64,000 bases of DNA from Rosettibacter sp037481715 (GCA_037481715.1 JBBFLD010000003.1:1-64000); one strand, 5' to 3'. Positions 16,626-25,988 are shown, numbered from the stretch's first letter. Made by a program: numbers and translations. Notes: a model not told the origin generated them from the sequence alone.

Positions 16626-17618
16626 TTAAATTAATAAATTAAAATGAAGAGTAAATGTCATCCCAAAATGAACAGAATACAAATCATACTCAGAAATATC
16701 ACCTGGCTGTGTGACCTTTCCATAAAATTCTTTTTTTGTACTCGTCTTAAAAATACTTCCCGGTATAAACATGATTAATGGCTTTTTAAATGGATTTTCG
16801 CTTAGTGATTTTTCTTCGCCTAAACGACCATATTTAACTATAAAATCGTAATAACATTCGCTTGAAATATTATCACTAGCGGATGGCAAATAATTTCCTA
16901 AACAAATAAAAGCGTCTGGATTATCAGGTTCTTTAATTTCATTATACTCAGTTATCTCACCTACTACTTCAAATTGTCCATATCCAGATGATTTTTTCTT
17001 TCCAAATCCTATTTCGAAAACATCCTTTAGTATATCTCCACAGTGGAAATGTTTGAACATTTCTTGATTCAATACTTTTATGAGTAACACAACATTTGTA
17101 TTACGAGAATCAAGAAATTTTGGATTATAGCTAAATAATTGTCCTTTTTTTGAGCTGAAAAATCTCCTATCTATTTCTACACTTACTCTCAAATCAGTTT
17201 CATATTTAGGTCTTTCTATTTTGTCATTAAGTATGCTTTCATAAAGCTCCTTTATCTTGCCATTAATTGCTAAATTGAATTGGTTTGTTGTTAATTGGTT
17301 GATTGATTTCATGTCTTTATTTTTAAGGAGATCAATTATTTTTTCTTTTTTTGATTTTTCTTTCTCGTTTGCTCCGGCATTTTTCACGTAAATAAGTGGT
17401 CTTGGGAAGAATAGTTCACCACCTTTTTCCAACAAGCCATTTGAAATTGTGAAAACAGGTGCTTCTTTTTTGTTATAGAGTTCAATGAATTCTTTTAGCT
17501 TTGTTTCACCAAATTTATCGAGCATTCTCCAGCAAAAATGCCCCATCACTGTATCAGAGTGTAACTCTGACAGCAAACCTGATTTTAATTTTAGCGTAAG
17601 TTTTTTTATAGTGACCAT
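16626..17618 (-). CDS. csm4: Csm4, type III-A RAMP subunit
   Basis: 330 aa. Csm4 features: an early LSELHSDTVMGHFCWRMLD (sDTxxG motif), then FTISNGLLEKG and FFPRPL, and in the middle a glycine-rich FGKKKSSGYGQFEVVG. It caps the crRNA 5' handle end of the Csm complex and contacts Cas10. The start overlaps no gene; csm5 ends 4 bp upstream, and the RBS lies within the csm5 stop region. It is the last gene of the csm operon here, after csm5, an order swapped from the usual csm3-csm4-csm5. Confidence 0.85.
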   Translation of the reverse strand: MVTIKKLTLKLKSGLLSELHSDTVMGHFCWRMLDKFGETKLKEFIELYNKKEAPVFTISNGLLEKGGELFFPRPLIYVKNAGANEKEKSKKEKIIDLLKNKDMKSINQLTTNQFNLAINGKIKELYESILNDKIERPKYETDLRVSVEIDRRFFSSKKGQLFSYNPKFLDSRNTNVVLLIKVLNQEMFKHFHCGDILKDVFEIGFGKKKSSGYGQFEVVGEITEYNEIKEPDNPDAFICLGNYLPSASDNISSECYYDFIVKYGRLGEEKSLSENPFKKPLIMFIPGSIFKTSTKKEFYGKVTQPGDISEYDLYSVHFGMTFTLHFNLLI

Positions 17619-17621
17619 AAC

Positions 17622-18569
17622 TCACTCTTCTTCTATTCTTAATTTACACCAACCAATATGATCGATACGACCATTAAAATTAAAAGTTATAGAAGTATGT
17701 GGCTCTTCCATTTTTCCTATTCTGTCTTTTTTAGGACTTTTACTTTTGAATCTAGGTATGGTATCTTCCAAAACCTTAAACCAACTTCCTCCACCAAAAC
17801 CAATATTTATTAAAAACTCTTCATCTTTTAAATTATTCAAATCTTTCTCTAAATTTTGTAAAGCTTCATCAAAAATATCTGCGCCATTTAGTTTTCTTCC
17901 TTGAGAAGCTCTGTATTTTCTAATACGATTCCTCGCTAAATCAACTTGTTTTGATGAGTATGCTTTCAAATTTTTTTTTAATTCAGTTACATTCAATGAT
18001 TTATATTTACTTACCAAAAAACTAAATGTGGTGTTCGGTGCAATACATAACAAGCCCATCTTAGGAGGGCGATTGTTTGTCAGGTAAACCTTCATTTTAT
18101 CAGAGTCAATAAATTCTGAATCATGCATAACAAATTTATCATTAATATCGGCCTCCTTGATATCAATCCCTAAATGATCTGTTTTCAAAACAGTTAAAAT
18201 AGCTCCCTTAATAGAACTGGCTGGTACATAAAATTTACCATTGGAGTTAATGAATTCATTAAAATATTTTCTTCCTTTAGCTCTTTCATTTGCAATATAT
18301 TGGGAGAATGCTCTATCAACTTCAACAACATAAAAAGCATCTTCATCAGTAAATAAATTCTCATATTTTTTTATAATATCAATTAAGTCATCCAAAGAAT
18401 AATTTTTAGTAAAATCAAAAGCTTTTTTCTGTGCTAATTTTTGAGCAACTTTTAACGGATTGAGTTTATAGATATAATTACCTCGTTGAATGTAATCCAA
18501 GCCATATCCAAGTTGTTCTCCATTTGATATATGTAATGGAGTTAACGTAGTGAAAATTAACTTTAACAT
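17622..18569 (-). CDS. csm5: Csm5, type III-A RAMP subunit
   Basis: 315 aa. It opens with IFTTLTPLHISNGEQLGYGLDY, the Csm5-type PxHIGxGxxL motif, and has YVPASSIKGAILTVL near residue 118 and a glycine-rich INIGFGGGSWFKV near 255. Csm5 lies at the 3' end of the crRNA in the complex and helps its maturation. AAAGG precedes the ATG. Slightly shorter than many Csm5 proteins. It sits between csm3 (23 bp upstream) and csm4 (4 bp downstream). Confidence 0.85.
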   Translation of the reverse strand: MLKLIFTTLTPLHISNGEQLGYGLDYIQRGNYIYKLNPLKVAQKLAQKKAFDFTKNYSLDDLIDIIKKYENLFTDEDAFYVVEVDRAFSQYIANERAKGRKYFNEFINSNGKFYVPASSIKGAILTVLKTDHLGIDIKEADINDKFVMHDSEFIDSDKMKVYLTNNRPPKMGLLCIAPNTTFSFLVSKYKSLNVTELKKNLKAYSSKQVDLARNRIRKYRASQGRKLNGADIFDEALQNLEKDLNNLKDEEFLINIGFGGGSWFKVLEDTIPRFKSKSPKKDRIGKMEEPHTSITFNFNGRIDHIGWCKLRIEEE

Positions 18570-18592
18570 ACTTACACCTTTGTTGTAGTAGA

Positions 18593-19309
18593 TTAATTCA
18601 AAAAATCTTTCGGTTCTACTTCATAAGTAACAGCCCCATAACCTCTGCTACCTGAACCACCTAAGTAGTCATTCTTTAATAACTCCAAACCTTCTTTCAG
18701 TACATTTTTAATGTCTTTTAACTCATTATTATTTTCGTACCGAATTAAAATATCACCTTCGAATACAACTTGTGGAGGAACTCGTTCGATAGTTCTTGGA
18801 CCTGCAGGTGTGACTGTACCCTTTTTTCTATCTATACTTATCTCTGATTTAAATTCAGTAGTTAATTTACCTTCAAGAAATTCTTTTTTATAATTTATTA
18901 CTTTATTATCAACACTGTATCCTTCACTCAAATGAAGATCACGGAAAATAATTCGAGTTGGGGTTTCATATTCAATAGGTTCCTCATTTCTATTTTTTCT
19001 TTCCTCGTTTTCTATATCCATCTTTTTCTTAAACTGAACGTTTATACCAAAATACTTATTCAATTTATCATTTAATTCACCAGCATTATTTTTTTGCTTT
19101 AATTCATCAGATGTAATTATTTTGCTTTCTGTTTCAAGCAAACATCTTATTTTTCCTTTTAATGAACTGCCAGGTATATATGGTAATTTTGTGATAGGAT
19201 CTTTAATAACCTCACTATCAACACCACCTATTTGAACTTTATCATTACCACTACCAATATGTAAACCTGTTTGTACAATAATTTTAAGACGAAAACTTGT
19301 TTTATTCAT
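18593..19309 (-). CDS. csm3: Csm3, backbone RNase subunit
   Basis: 238 aa, normal for Csm3. It shows VQTGLHIGSGNDKVQIGG, then VDSEVIKDPITKLPYIPGSS followed by LKGKIRCLLE, and the C-terminal YLGGSGSRGYGAV glycine loop. The Asp in GGVDSEV is at the position of the catalytic Asp that cuts target RNA every 6 nt, so target cleavage is expected. AAGGAG lies upstream of the ATG. Csm3 forms the helical backbone that holds the crRNA. Confidence 0.93.
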   Translation of the reverse strand: MNKTSFRLKIIVQTGLHIGSGNDKVQIGGVDSEVIKDPITKLPYIPGSSLKGKIRCLLETESKIITSDELKQKNNAGELNDKLNKYFGINVQFKKKMDIENEERKNRNEEPIEYETPTRIIFRDLHLSEGYSVDNKVINYKKEFLEGKLTTEFKSEISIDRKKGTVTPAGPRTIERVPPQVVFEGDILIRYENNNELKDIKNVLKEGLELLKNDYLGGSGSRGYGAVTYEVEPKDFLN

Positions 19310-19324
19310 GGTAACATCTCCTTA

Positions 19325-19795
19325 TTAATTTTCTTTTTTACGTGGATAGTATCCAACAAGTGCTTCAAAATGTAGTTTAAAAGCTTCGAGATATCTATTA
19401 AAATCTTCACCAGATTTTTTGATGATTATATTTATTCTATTATTCATAAACATAGAGAATCTTCTATGTTCATTTCTTTCTGCTGAGTATTCACAATTAG
19501 CTTTCAACATTAGCAATTGAATTTTCTTAGTATCTTCTGGAACCTGAGAATAAAATATTTTAAGAAATGAATCATAGTACTTTCTTAGTTGATTTAATGT
19601 AAATTCTTTGTGATACTTTTTCGTTTTTTTTTCATTAGGTTTCTTTGGATAATTTAGTTCCTCTTGCAAAACTAATCCTAGGTTTTTTACATTAAATTTA
19701 ATATCATTAGTATCAGAGATAAGTTCTAATTTTAATTTTTGATTATTATCAAAAAAATCGTCAATGAGTATTTCATTTTCTCTTGGGTCTTTCAT
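19325..19795 (-). CDS. csm2: Csm2, small subunit
   Basis: 156 aa from the ATG at 19795, chosen because AAAGGAG lies 8 bases upstream; a longer frame begins inside cas10 without such a site. All-helical, with FTLNQLRKYYDSFLKIFYSQ, KANCEYSAERNE and a C-terminal FKLHFEALVGYY, which match the Csm2 pattern (QLRKFY ... YA..R ... F...EA.V.YY). The first 60 residues are an extra, acidic/lysine-rich segment. Csm2 lines the target-RNA side of the complex. It follows cas10 by 17 bp. Confidence 0.85.
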   Translation of the reverse strand: MKDPRENEILIDDFFDNNQKLKLELISDTNDIKFNVKNLGLVLQEELNYPKKPNEKKTKKYHKEFTLNQLRKYYDSFLKIFYSQVPEDTKKIQLLMLKANCEYSAERNEHRRFSMFMNNRINIIIKKSGEDFNRYLEAFKLHFEALVGYYPRKKEN

Positions 19796-19812
19796 AGTGT
19801 GCACTCCTTTAT

Positions 19813-22386
19813 TTATTTTCTTAATTTGTAAATTGTCTCGCACAAAACAGGATAGAGTATACTCTGTATCTTTCTCGCACTCTCATCCTTATAAATACTT
19901 AATATCTTATCAAAAAATTCTTCTACCTCCTTTGTTGTCCCTTTTTTCCCTCTGATATTTCTATTTAAATAATACGTTAGCATCGGATGCCAAATTAATT
20001 TACTTGTATCGCGATTTTTTTCATATGCTCTTATTATCTCCGATAATTGTAATAGATTACGAATTGTTCCCATTGTAACTGGATTTTCATTGTCTTTTAC
20101 CCATTGTATGAGTTTCTCTCGTTCAGTAATAATATCATTGTGTCTGGAATTTTTTACAGGCGTATCGAATAACAATGTTCCCGCTTTATCATTTTCTGCG
20201 TAAAAACATTCAGAATCTTGAAGAAAAACTTCAGGTTTTAATTTGCTTTTAAATATTCTCTTTGATTCCTTCTGATTATCTTCAGCTATATCTGCTACTA
20301 TTCTAATCGGAGTGTGGTGCTTGAAATTTGTGAGTGAATATGAAATATGGACTTCAGGATTTGATACAACGAACTCGGTAAAAACATCATTGAAGTTTTT
20401 CAATAAATTTAATGATGAAGATTGAGGACAAATTATCATTAAATCATCACCACCAGCGAAGACTGTGTATACACGATTTTCGTTCTTAATTTTTTGAAGT
20501 TCTGCTTTAGTAATCTCTGATTTATTTCTTTTCTCAATTTCTTCTAGCTCTTTTTGTTTGTTTTCTTCCCAATCTCTCAAGAATCCGTTTAAGAAAAAGC
20601 TGAAGAAATACTTTAAGTGGTTACTGAGTGTTGTTGTTCGCGATATTGCTGTTAAATCTTTTTCATCTTCTTTATCAGTAATTTGCTCTTTGTCTCTCGT
20701 TAAACCATATGCCATTATCATTCCGAGATTGTCAACATCTCCCTTGATGAGGGTAAGATATTGAGCACCTTCATTTTGTTCAGCCATCATTTCGAATGGC
20801 ATTACACTAATCTTTTCCCCATTAGTGTCAAAATATTTTGAGCAATAATTTGCAACTTCAATGAATAATGTGTTTCGTAAAAAACCCTTCCCCGTGTTAT
20901 CTGTTTTTAGCAAATCATCAAGAACTGGATTTATCAATATCTTATTTGTCGTCAAATTTATTGGAATTGTCTTCAAGGTATATACGTTTTCGATATTGAG
21001 ATTATCGTTCTTATTAAATACTAAGAAAACATTACTCTCTGTAACTTCATCACCTATCGCATATTCCAACTTTACTTGTTGATCAACAAGTATTTTTTCT
21101 TCATCATCAGAAATTTCTCTATCCCTCCCTAATCGAATTGGCTTATCAGTAACTTTGCATTTTATATTATTTGAATCACCATCCTTCGGCTCTATATACG
21201 TCTCTTCAAGTATTACGGATTGAGGACTAAATGCACCATCGATAGAAAAAAAGTATTGGTGAAATTGTTTTGATTTGTTTGCATTAAGATTCTCTGTAGC
21301 CCTATCGATAATTTCTCCAAACGTTATTTTTCTATCTCTCAAATCCTCCCAAGAAAAATTGTAATACCCCGCGATAAACCCTAATTCATACCTAAAGTTT
21401 TCTGCTAAATACTTTTCAATATCATTTACTGCATTATTGTATTTATCCTTAAATGAATTGTCGTTAGGGGCCACAATATAGAATTTTCCTCCTGCGAGCA
21501 TAATTAAATTACATTCAGTTAATTCAAATTGTTCTAAAAACTTTGAAGCAAAATTTCTTGCAAGCACTTGAATAAAAATTGACCGCCCTCGAAGTATCTT
21601 TGCTGGTTTTTTATAGATAACATCAAAAATATAATCTTGTATTCCTGGTATATCTCCAATAACTAAATTCAATGTCTTATCTGATATATTCCCATCTTTT
21701 TGGGTTTTCCATATTGCATGGCTTAGTCCAGCAACATCTTTTAAGTGATTAAACAAAGATATATCTGTTTTTGAACTTCCTGTAAAATCGGGAACGCACC
21801 ATAACCACTTTTCAAAAAGGATTAACAATAAATTTATAAGTGTATTAAAATCAGTATCATCTTGGTAAAAATTTAATATTATTTTTAGTTGTGTCTTGAA
21901 TTCACTTAAATCATTTTCTGAATATTTATATCGAAGAGCATTAGCGTCATCCTGCTCATATTCAGGAATTAAAGCATTATAATTTTGTTTAGTAAGTTGC
22001 TGGTGTCGAAAGTATCTTAGTTTTGGTTCCTTTTCTGAATTCAATCTGATTTTACTAAAAAGAGAAGCAAGAAAATTATTATTCCAATCAGTTCCACCTT
22101 CCTCGTTTTCCTCTTTCTCTACTCTCTCACTTGCTGATATATGATCAGCAATTTTACAATACTTTGCAAAATCATTTACTGGATTATGATGAGAAGAAAT
22201 AATTTCTTTCATCAATTTAAAATAATTCTCAGTATTAACGATTCTTATAAACTCATTATCAAATTCTTCTACCAATTGAAGACCTTTTACAGGATGTGAT
22301 TGCAATTTATCAGTACATCGCTGCACAAACTTCCCAATATCATGCATTAGCGCCCCGAGGATTAGTGTTTTTTCTTCAGGTGTCAT
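19813..22386 (-). CDS. cas10: Cas10/Csm1 with HD nuclease and GGDD cyclase
   Basis: 857 aa, the large subunit. HD motif at residues 14-16 (GALMHDIGKF) is intact, as is the palm motif VFAGGDDLMIIC near residue 645. A first, degenerate palm lies around residues 260-400 and a small helical domain sits between them. HD cuts single-stranded DNA; GGDD makes cyclic oligoadenylate from ATP when target RNA is bound. With both motifs intact, the complex should be able to signal, which fits the several CARF/Csx3 proteins in the island. AGGA lies upstream of the ATG at 22386. Confidence 0.96.
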   Translation of the reverse strand: MTPEEKTLILGALMHDIGKFVQRCTDKLQSHPVKGLQLVEEFDNEFIRIVNTENYFKLMKEIISSHHNPVNDFAKYCKIADHISASERVEKEENEEGGTDWNNNFLASLFSKIRLNSEKEPKLRYFRHQQLTKQNYNALIPEYEQDDANALRYKYSENDLSEFKTQLKIILNFYQDDTDFNTLINLLLILFEKWLWCVPDFTGSSKTDISLFNHLKDVAGLSHAIWKTQKDGNISDKTLNLVIGDIPGIQDYIFDVIYKKPAKILRGRSIFIQVLARNFASKFLEQFELTECNLIMLAGGKFYIVAPNDNSFKDKYNNAVNDIEKYLAENFRYELGFIAGYYNFSWEDLRDRKITFGEIIDRATENLNANKSKQFHQYFFSIDGAFSPQSVILEETYIEPKDGDSNNIKCKVTDKPIRLGRDREISDDEEKILVDQQVKLEYAIGDEVTESNVFLVFNKNDNLNIENVYTLKTIPINLTTNKILINPVLDDLLKTDNTGKGFLRNTLFIEVANYCSKYFDTNGEKISVMPFEMMAEQNEGAQYLTLIKGDVDNLGMIMAYGLTRDKEQITDKEDEKDLTAISRTTTLSNHLKYFFSFFLNGFLRDWEENKQKELEEIEKRNKSEITKAELQKIKNENRVYTVFAGGDDLMIICPQSSSLNLLKNFNDVFTEFVVSNPEVHISYSLTNFKHHTPIRIVADIAEDNQKESKRIFKSKLKPEVFLQDSECFYAENDKAGTLLFDTPVKNSRHNDIITEREKLIQWVKDNENPVTMGTIRNLLQLSEIIRAYEKNRDTSKLIWHPMLTYYLNRNIRGKKGTTKEVEEFFDKILSIYKDESARKIQSILYPVLCETIYKLRK

Positions 22387-22488
22387 GTTTAATTCCTGAT
22401 TTATTTTCTGATTCTAATTTATTCCCTCTTCTGTATTATTAAAACTTCAGAAATATTTCCAAAATATTTTTAATTCTTGTCCCCCTCT

Positions 22489-23130
22489 TTAAGATTCTCC
22501 AAAATTTTTCGTCAATTGTTTATAGTTCTCTATTATCTCATCTACAACTTCCCGAGCTTCTGCCTCATTTAATTCTTCATTTGCTATTGCTACTGCTTCT
22601 TGCAAATATTTTTGTCTCTTATTTTTATTCTTTTCTTTTATAGAACTTATTGCTAATGCAGTCAGATTAAATGCCCACGTTATCAAATGTTCTTCTATCT
22701 CTGTGCATTTATCTTTCCCTTCTAATAAATCCATAAATCTATCTCTTGGTAAACCATATGCTTCTAATGCTGGTCCTGCAAAAACCAGTACTGCCAATGA
22801 ATCTTCCGGTAAAAATGGAAAGTTACTTGATAATAGTCTTATTGTTTTTTCTAAATTTTGGTCTATTTCCTCATCATCTGGCAAATCGTAATTGTAATAA
22901 TCAAATTCTATTGAGTTAAACCATTCTCTTTTAGCTGCCTGACTTAGATTTTTTAATTTCAGTTTTTCTGGAAGTATATTATCAATAAAATAGTATAGAA
23001 TATTGTTAAATACGATTTCCATCTCTGTATCATCTACAAATTCATCTCGATTTGCATATAATCTGTATTTTTCTAGATGAATCTTCAGAAACAAGTTAAA
23101 GTCTTCTCTAAGTTCTTCTATCTTTAACAT
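22489..23130 (-). CDS. unknown protein between cas6 and cas10
   Basis: 213 aa, soluble and acidic, mostly helical. Visible segments are an early FLKIHLEKYRLYANRDEF, an acidic YNYDLPDDEEIDQNLEK, a hydrophobic LPEDSLAVLVFAGPALEA near residue 110 and a glutamate-rich tail (EELNEAEAREVVDEIIENY). I do not recognise the family. It begins 12 bp downstream of cas6 and ends about 100 bp before cas10 on the same strand, so it is in the csm transcript. It may be an extra helical subunit or a regulator of the complex, but only its position supports this. Confidence 0.7.
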   Translation of the reverse strand: MLKIEELREDFNLFLKIHLEKYRLYANRDEFVDDTEMEIVFNNILYYFIDNILPEKLKLKNLSQAAKREWFNSIEFDYYNYDLPDDEEIDQNLEKTIRLLSSNFPFLPEDSLAVLVFAGPALEAYGLPRDRFMDLLEGKDKCTEIEEHLITWAFNLTALAISSIKEKNKNKRQKYLQEAVAIANEELNEAEAREVVDEIIENYKQLTKNFGES

Positions 23131-23142
23131 TTTTATTACTTT

Positions 23143-23952
23143 TTAATTATTAGCTATAACCTCTGCCATCCCAAAACCCATACTGTTCTTCTCGCCAAAT
23201 CCACATTCATATCCAACTTTTATTAGTTCTTTATCACCACTAATATTAAATGGACAATAGATGCCTACAATTTCTATGGGTTTATTGATGTCTTTTAATA
23301 TAGATACTTTTTTTGATAATCTTTTTTTATTCTTAAGTGCATGATTAATATAATTTTCGTCCCATGTTAATTTTATTCCTTTGCCGCTGTATTCTTTGTT
23401 GTAAATGATTGAATACTTATTTATTAAGTTCTGCATTAAAACTCTGTTAATCTCATTTAAATCATCATTATATCTGTAATAATATGGCGATAACTTTCCA
23501 TTCACTATTTTCATTGTAGAAAGGACAGTTGATGTCATCATCTTAAATTTCATCTCTTCATTAAATTCAGGTTCAGGTAATATTTCTGCCTGTCGAATGT
23601 TAAATCTTGTAAATATATTTTCTGCCATTATTTCAATTGCCTGATTTTCAAAAGTTCCTATTACAAAACTTTTTATAAATTCATCAACAAGCGGTGATGT
23701 TACATACAAATAAGCAATAGGAGATTTTAGTATAAATGAATTCCCATCGAGCACTGCATTATCAAATTGAAGTGAAAATGTAAACAGTTTATAGGATTTA
23801 TTTTTTATAATAAATCCTTTATGATGCAAAAATGCAGAGAACTCGGGGGAACCAAATCTTAGCAACTTATAGATAGCAGAGGATAAACTGTAATTATAAT
23901 TAATTGCAACCCTCGCTGAATGCACAGAATAAAGTTTTAGTTTTATTCTCAC
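23143..23952 (-). CDS. cas6: Cas6 crRNA endoribonuclease
   Basis: 269 aa, two ferredoxin-like RAMP folds. N-terminal LPxxY-like region NYNYSLSSAIYKLL is followed by FSAFLHHKGF near residue 40, which holds the usual Cas6 catalytic His. The C-terminal glycine-rich loop is GYECGFGEKNSMGFGMAEV. Cas6 cuts the pre-crRNA within each repeat, leaving the 8-nt handle; the repeats here end ATTGAGAC on the transcribed strand, consistent with this. It is first in the run cas6-unknown-cas10-csm2-csm3-csm5-csm4. Confidence 0.93.
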   Translation of the reverse strand: MRIKLKLYSVHSARVAINYNYSLSSAIYKLLRFGSPEFSAFLHHKGFIIKNKSYKLFTFSLQFDNAVLDGNSFILKSPIAYLYVTSPLVDEFIKSFVIGTFENQAIEIMAENIFTRFNIRQAEILPEPEFNEEMKFKMMTSTVLSTMKIVNGKLSPYYYRYNDDLNEINRVLMQNLINKYSIIYNKEYSGKGIKLTWDENYINHALKNKKRLSKKVSILKDINKPIEIVGIYCPFNISGDKELIKVGYECGFGEKNSMGFGMAEVIANN

Positions 23953-24068
23953 AATTGCCGCTGCAATTTTTTATCTGTATTAGTAAAACTTTTTAGCAAT
24001 ATAAAAATAGTTATTTAACAAAAGCAATAATTTTTTCTTTATTTATTCATTTATAAATGAAACATATC

Positions 24069-24437
24069 TTAAAAGTATTCCCTAAATCTTACGAACGAAA
24101 ATCTCGATAACTTTCCTTCTGCCGTTTCTACAACATCTCTTCTTGTAGTAGATGCAATTGCTTTTATCCCTTTTTCTCTTAATTTGTTTACTAAAACATA
24201 AGTAAATGTTAATTCACCCATTATGTGCACAGCAATTTCATAGTCAGAAGTTTTCTTAATTTTTTCTTCAATTTTTTCTAAATATTCATTTGCAATATTA
24301 TGAATATATCCCAAACCTTCTTCAGGAGGAATTAAAGGAAAAGCTATATCAACAATTTCTCCATATTGAGTTCTGGCAGTAGAGATTTGATTTTCCTGCC
24401 ATGTATTCGAAGGATGATTTGATAAATTTATAAGCAT
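24069..24437 (-). CDS. small Rossmann-like protein, possible type III ancillary factor
   Basis: 122 aa. It alternates strands and helices: MLINLSNHPSNTWQENQIS, then GEIVDIAFPLIPPEE, VHIMGELTFTYVLVNKL, IKAIASTTRRDVVE and a final FSFVRFREYF. Single-domain CARF-like proteins of this size (Csx15, Csx16, Csx20) are known ring nucleases at type III loci. I see a similar layout but no certain match to any one of them. The NHPS, GELT and STTRR segments are the likely ligand-site elements. It is 116 bp upstream of cas6 and 1 bp after the membrane gene at 24439, on the same strand. Confidence 0.5.
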   Translation of the reverse strand: MLINLSNHPSNTWQENQISTARTQYGEIVDIAFPLIPPEEGLGYIHNIANEYLEKIEEKIKKTSDYEIAVHIMGELTFTYVLVNKLREKGIKAIASTTRRDVVETAEGKLSRFSFVRFREYF

Positions 24438-24438
24438 T

Positions 24439-25242
24439 TTATTTACCTGAATTGTTTATATTTTTAGCAGCAAATATACTTGATGCAATTCCATTTGCAC
24501 TCATGAATGTTTTGTGATATTCCATATCCAATCCAACTGGCAAATCTGAATATGATTTAAAATTTCCAGCTATTAGTCCAGTATCTTTAATTAAATGAGC
24601 AGCAATCCCAGCCCACAATGCTGCAATTGTCATATTCTTATTTTTCTCAATAAATTCTTTTATTTTATCCCAAGATTCATGATGATTTTCTGGCAAATGT
24701 TCGATTACATTATTTATAATTTTATAACTCAATCTAAGAAGAAATTCAAAAGTAAATCCCGAAATAATTGAATGGAACCAGATACTTCTGTGAAAACCTA
24801 TTCCATCAATTTTAATATCAAGGTCAGGTATGCCGCCTTCAAAATCGCTGCCACCTGCTGCAATTAAAAAAATTATTATTCCCAGAGCAACTGAAATAAG
24901 TATTTCAACTTTTTCTTCTTTTGACAAATTTCTAAATAATTCTGCTTTTTCTTTAATAGAGGCTGGCAAATTGTTAATGAAATTTTTTACCTTAATAAAA
25001 TCTTCTTCAGCTGCTTTTCTGATACCCACTTGTTTATAATAATTAATTTTTCCTTTTGAAAATTCTGTAACAGCATTTACAATATCTTTTTTGTTTTTAT
25101 AAGTATCAATCGCAGAATCTTTAATTAAAGCGAAAAAAATTCTCAATAAATCTTTTTCTTTCATCGAATTTAGTGAATACTTCAATTCCTCATATAATTG
25201 AATGAGCACTGGATTTTTTTCTAAAGCAAGAACTTTTTCCAT
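24439..25242 (-). CDS. membrane protein resembling DUF457-type putative hydrolases
   Basis: 267 aa. The N-terminal 110 residues are helical and soluble (residues 10-110, rich in Lys/Glu). A TM segment follows (ILISVALGIIIFLIAAGG), then GGIPDLDIKIDGIGFHRSIW and FHSIISGFTFEFLLRL, and late AALWAGIAAHLIKDTGL. The PDxD, HRSxxFHS and HxxxD pattern resembles the YdjM/DUF457 membrane-bound metal-dependent hydrolase family. GGGGG precedes the ATG. It is tightly coupled to the small Rossmann-like gene. A membrane effector or lipid-directed enzyme tied to CRISPR signalling is possible, but this is inference from position. Confidence 0.55.
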   Translation of the reverse strand: MEKVLALEKNPVLIQLYEELKYSLNSMKEKDLLRIFFALIKDSAIDTYKNKKDIVNAVTEFSKGKINYYKQVGIRKAAEEDFIKVKNFINNLPASIKEKAELFRNLSKEEKVEILISVALGIIIFLIAAGGSDFEGGIPDLDIKIDGIGFHRSIWFHSIISGFTFEFLLRLSYKIINNVIEHLPENHHESWDKIKEFIEKNKNMTIAALWAGIAAHLIKDTGLIAGNFKSYSDLPVGLDMEYHKTFMSANGIASSIFAAKNINNSGK

Positions 25243-25257
25243 TTTGCCCCCAAGATT

Positions 25258-25620
25258 TTAATTGGCTTTATTCAATAAAATTTGTTTCTGTTTAGAATTT
25301 TTCATTTGAATAAACAATATTAAAACAGAAAGTGCATTTGACATTGTCAAACCCAGTATTCCACCAGTAACAGCATCCCCAAATCCAAGGAACGAAACAA
25401 GAAATCCTGTTGCAATTAAATCTAAAAGAAAATATCTGCCATAGTAAAAGAAACCAAATATATTTCTAAAGAATGAATAAACCGTATCTATTGGATAGAG
25501 TAAAAAATTATTTCTCTTTTTTGGATAATAAATATTCTCGATGAAGTATTTTAATTCCAAATACCAGAAAAAAACTGTTATAAAGACCATTGATATTCCA
25601 AGAAGTACTATTGGTGCCAT
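25258..25620 (-). CDS. small membrane protein
   Basis: 120 aa from the ATG at 25620. A longer frame would run through the palindromic repeats at 25792-25960 and is rejected. TM segments are visible near residues 4-22 (VLLGISMVFITVFFWYLE), 60-85 (YFLLDLIATGFLVSFLGFG) and 88-108 (GGILGLTMSNALSVLILF). I do not recognise it. It ends 15 bp before the DUF457-like gene on the same strand and is probably cotranscribed. Confidence 0.6.
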   Translation of the reverse strand: MAPIVLLGISMVFITVFFWYLELKYFIENIYYPKKRNNFLLYPIDTVYSFFRNIFGFFYYGRYFLLDLIATGFLVSFLGFGDAVTGGILGLTMSNALSVLILFIQMKNSKQKQILLNKAN

Positions 25621-25791
25621 TGCTTCACTCTTTGTTAATTTATAAGAGTGCGGTTTATTGTGTTTTTCAAAAATTGCTTTAGATTTTTTAAAAATGATTA
25701 TGTTTATATAAATGCAATGAGGATAATTTATAGAACACAGATAAACGCAGATTTGACAGATTCGCACAGATGAAGTAATAATTATGTATTC

Positions 25792-25962
25792 TTGTAAGTC
25801 GATTCGTAGAATCGACACATAGAATAACTACATCACCTTTGTAAGTCGATTCGTAGAATCGACACATAGAATAACTACGTCATCTTTGTAAGTCGATTCG
25901 TAGAATCGACACATAGAATAACTACATCACTTTGTAAGTCGATTCGTAGAATCGACCTACAG
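25792..25962. repeat. four tandem hairpin repeats, 46-47 bp
   Basis: Four copies start at 25792, 25839, 25886 and 25932. Each carries the palindrome GTCGATTC, GTA, GAATCGAC, followed in the first three by ACACATAGAATAACTAC. Upstream, 25735-25775 has an ACAGATAAACGCAGATTT-like dispersed sequence also seen near 31387, 50712 and 61005. The intergenic stretch 25621-25988 holds no gene. The same CGATTC...GAATCG core recurs at 31452 and 50764-50985. Confidence 0.85.
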
Positions 25963-25988
25963 AACACTAAATATTTTCTTCTGAAAAG

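Noticed and set aside
25621..25818. N-terminal extension of the 25258 membrane protein
   Set aside because: It runs through dispersed repeat DNA and hairpins and adds no recognisable domain; the ATG at 25620 starts the hydrophobic protein.
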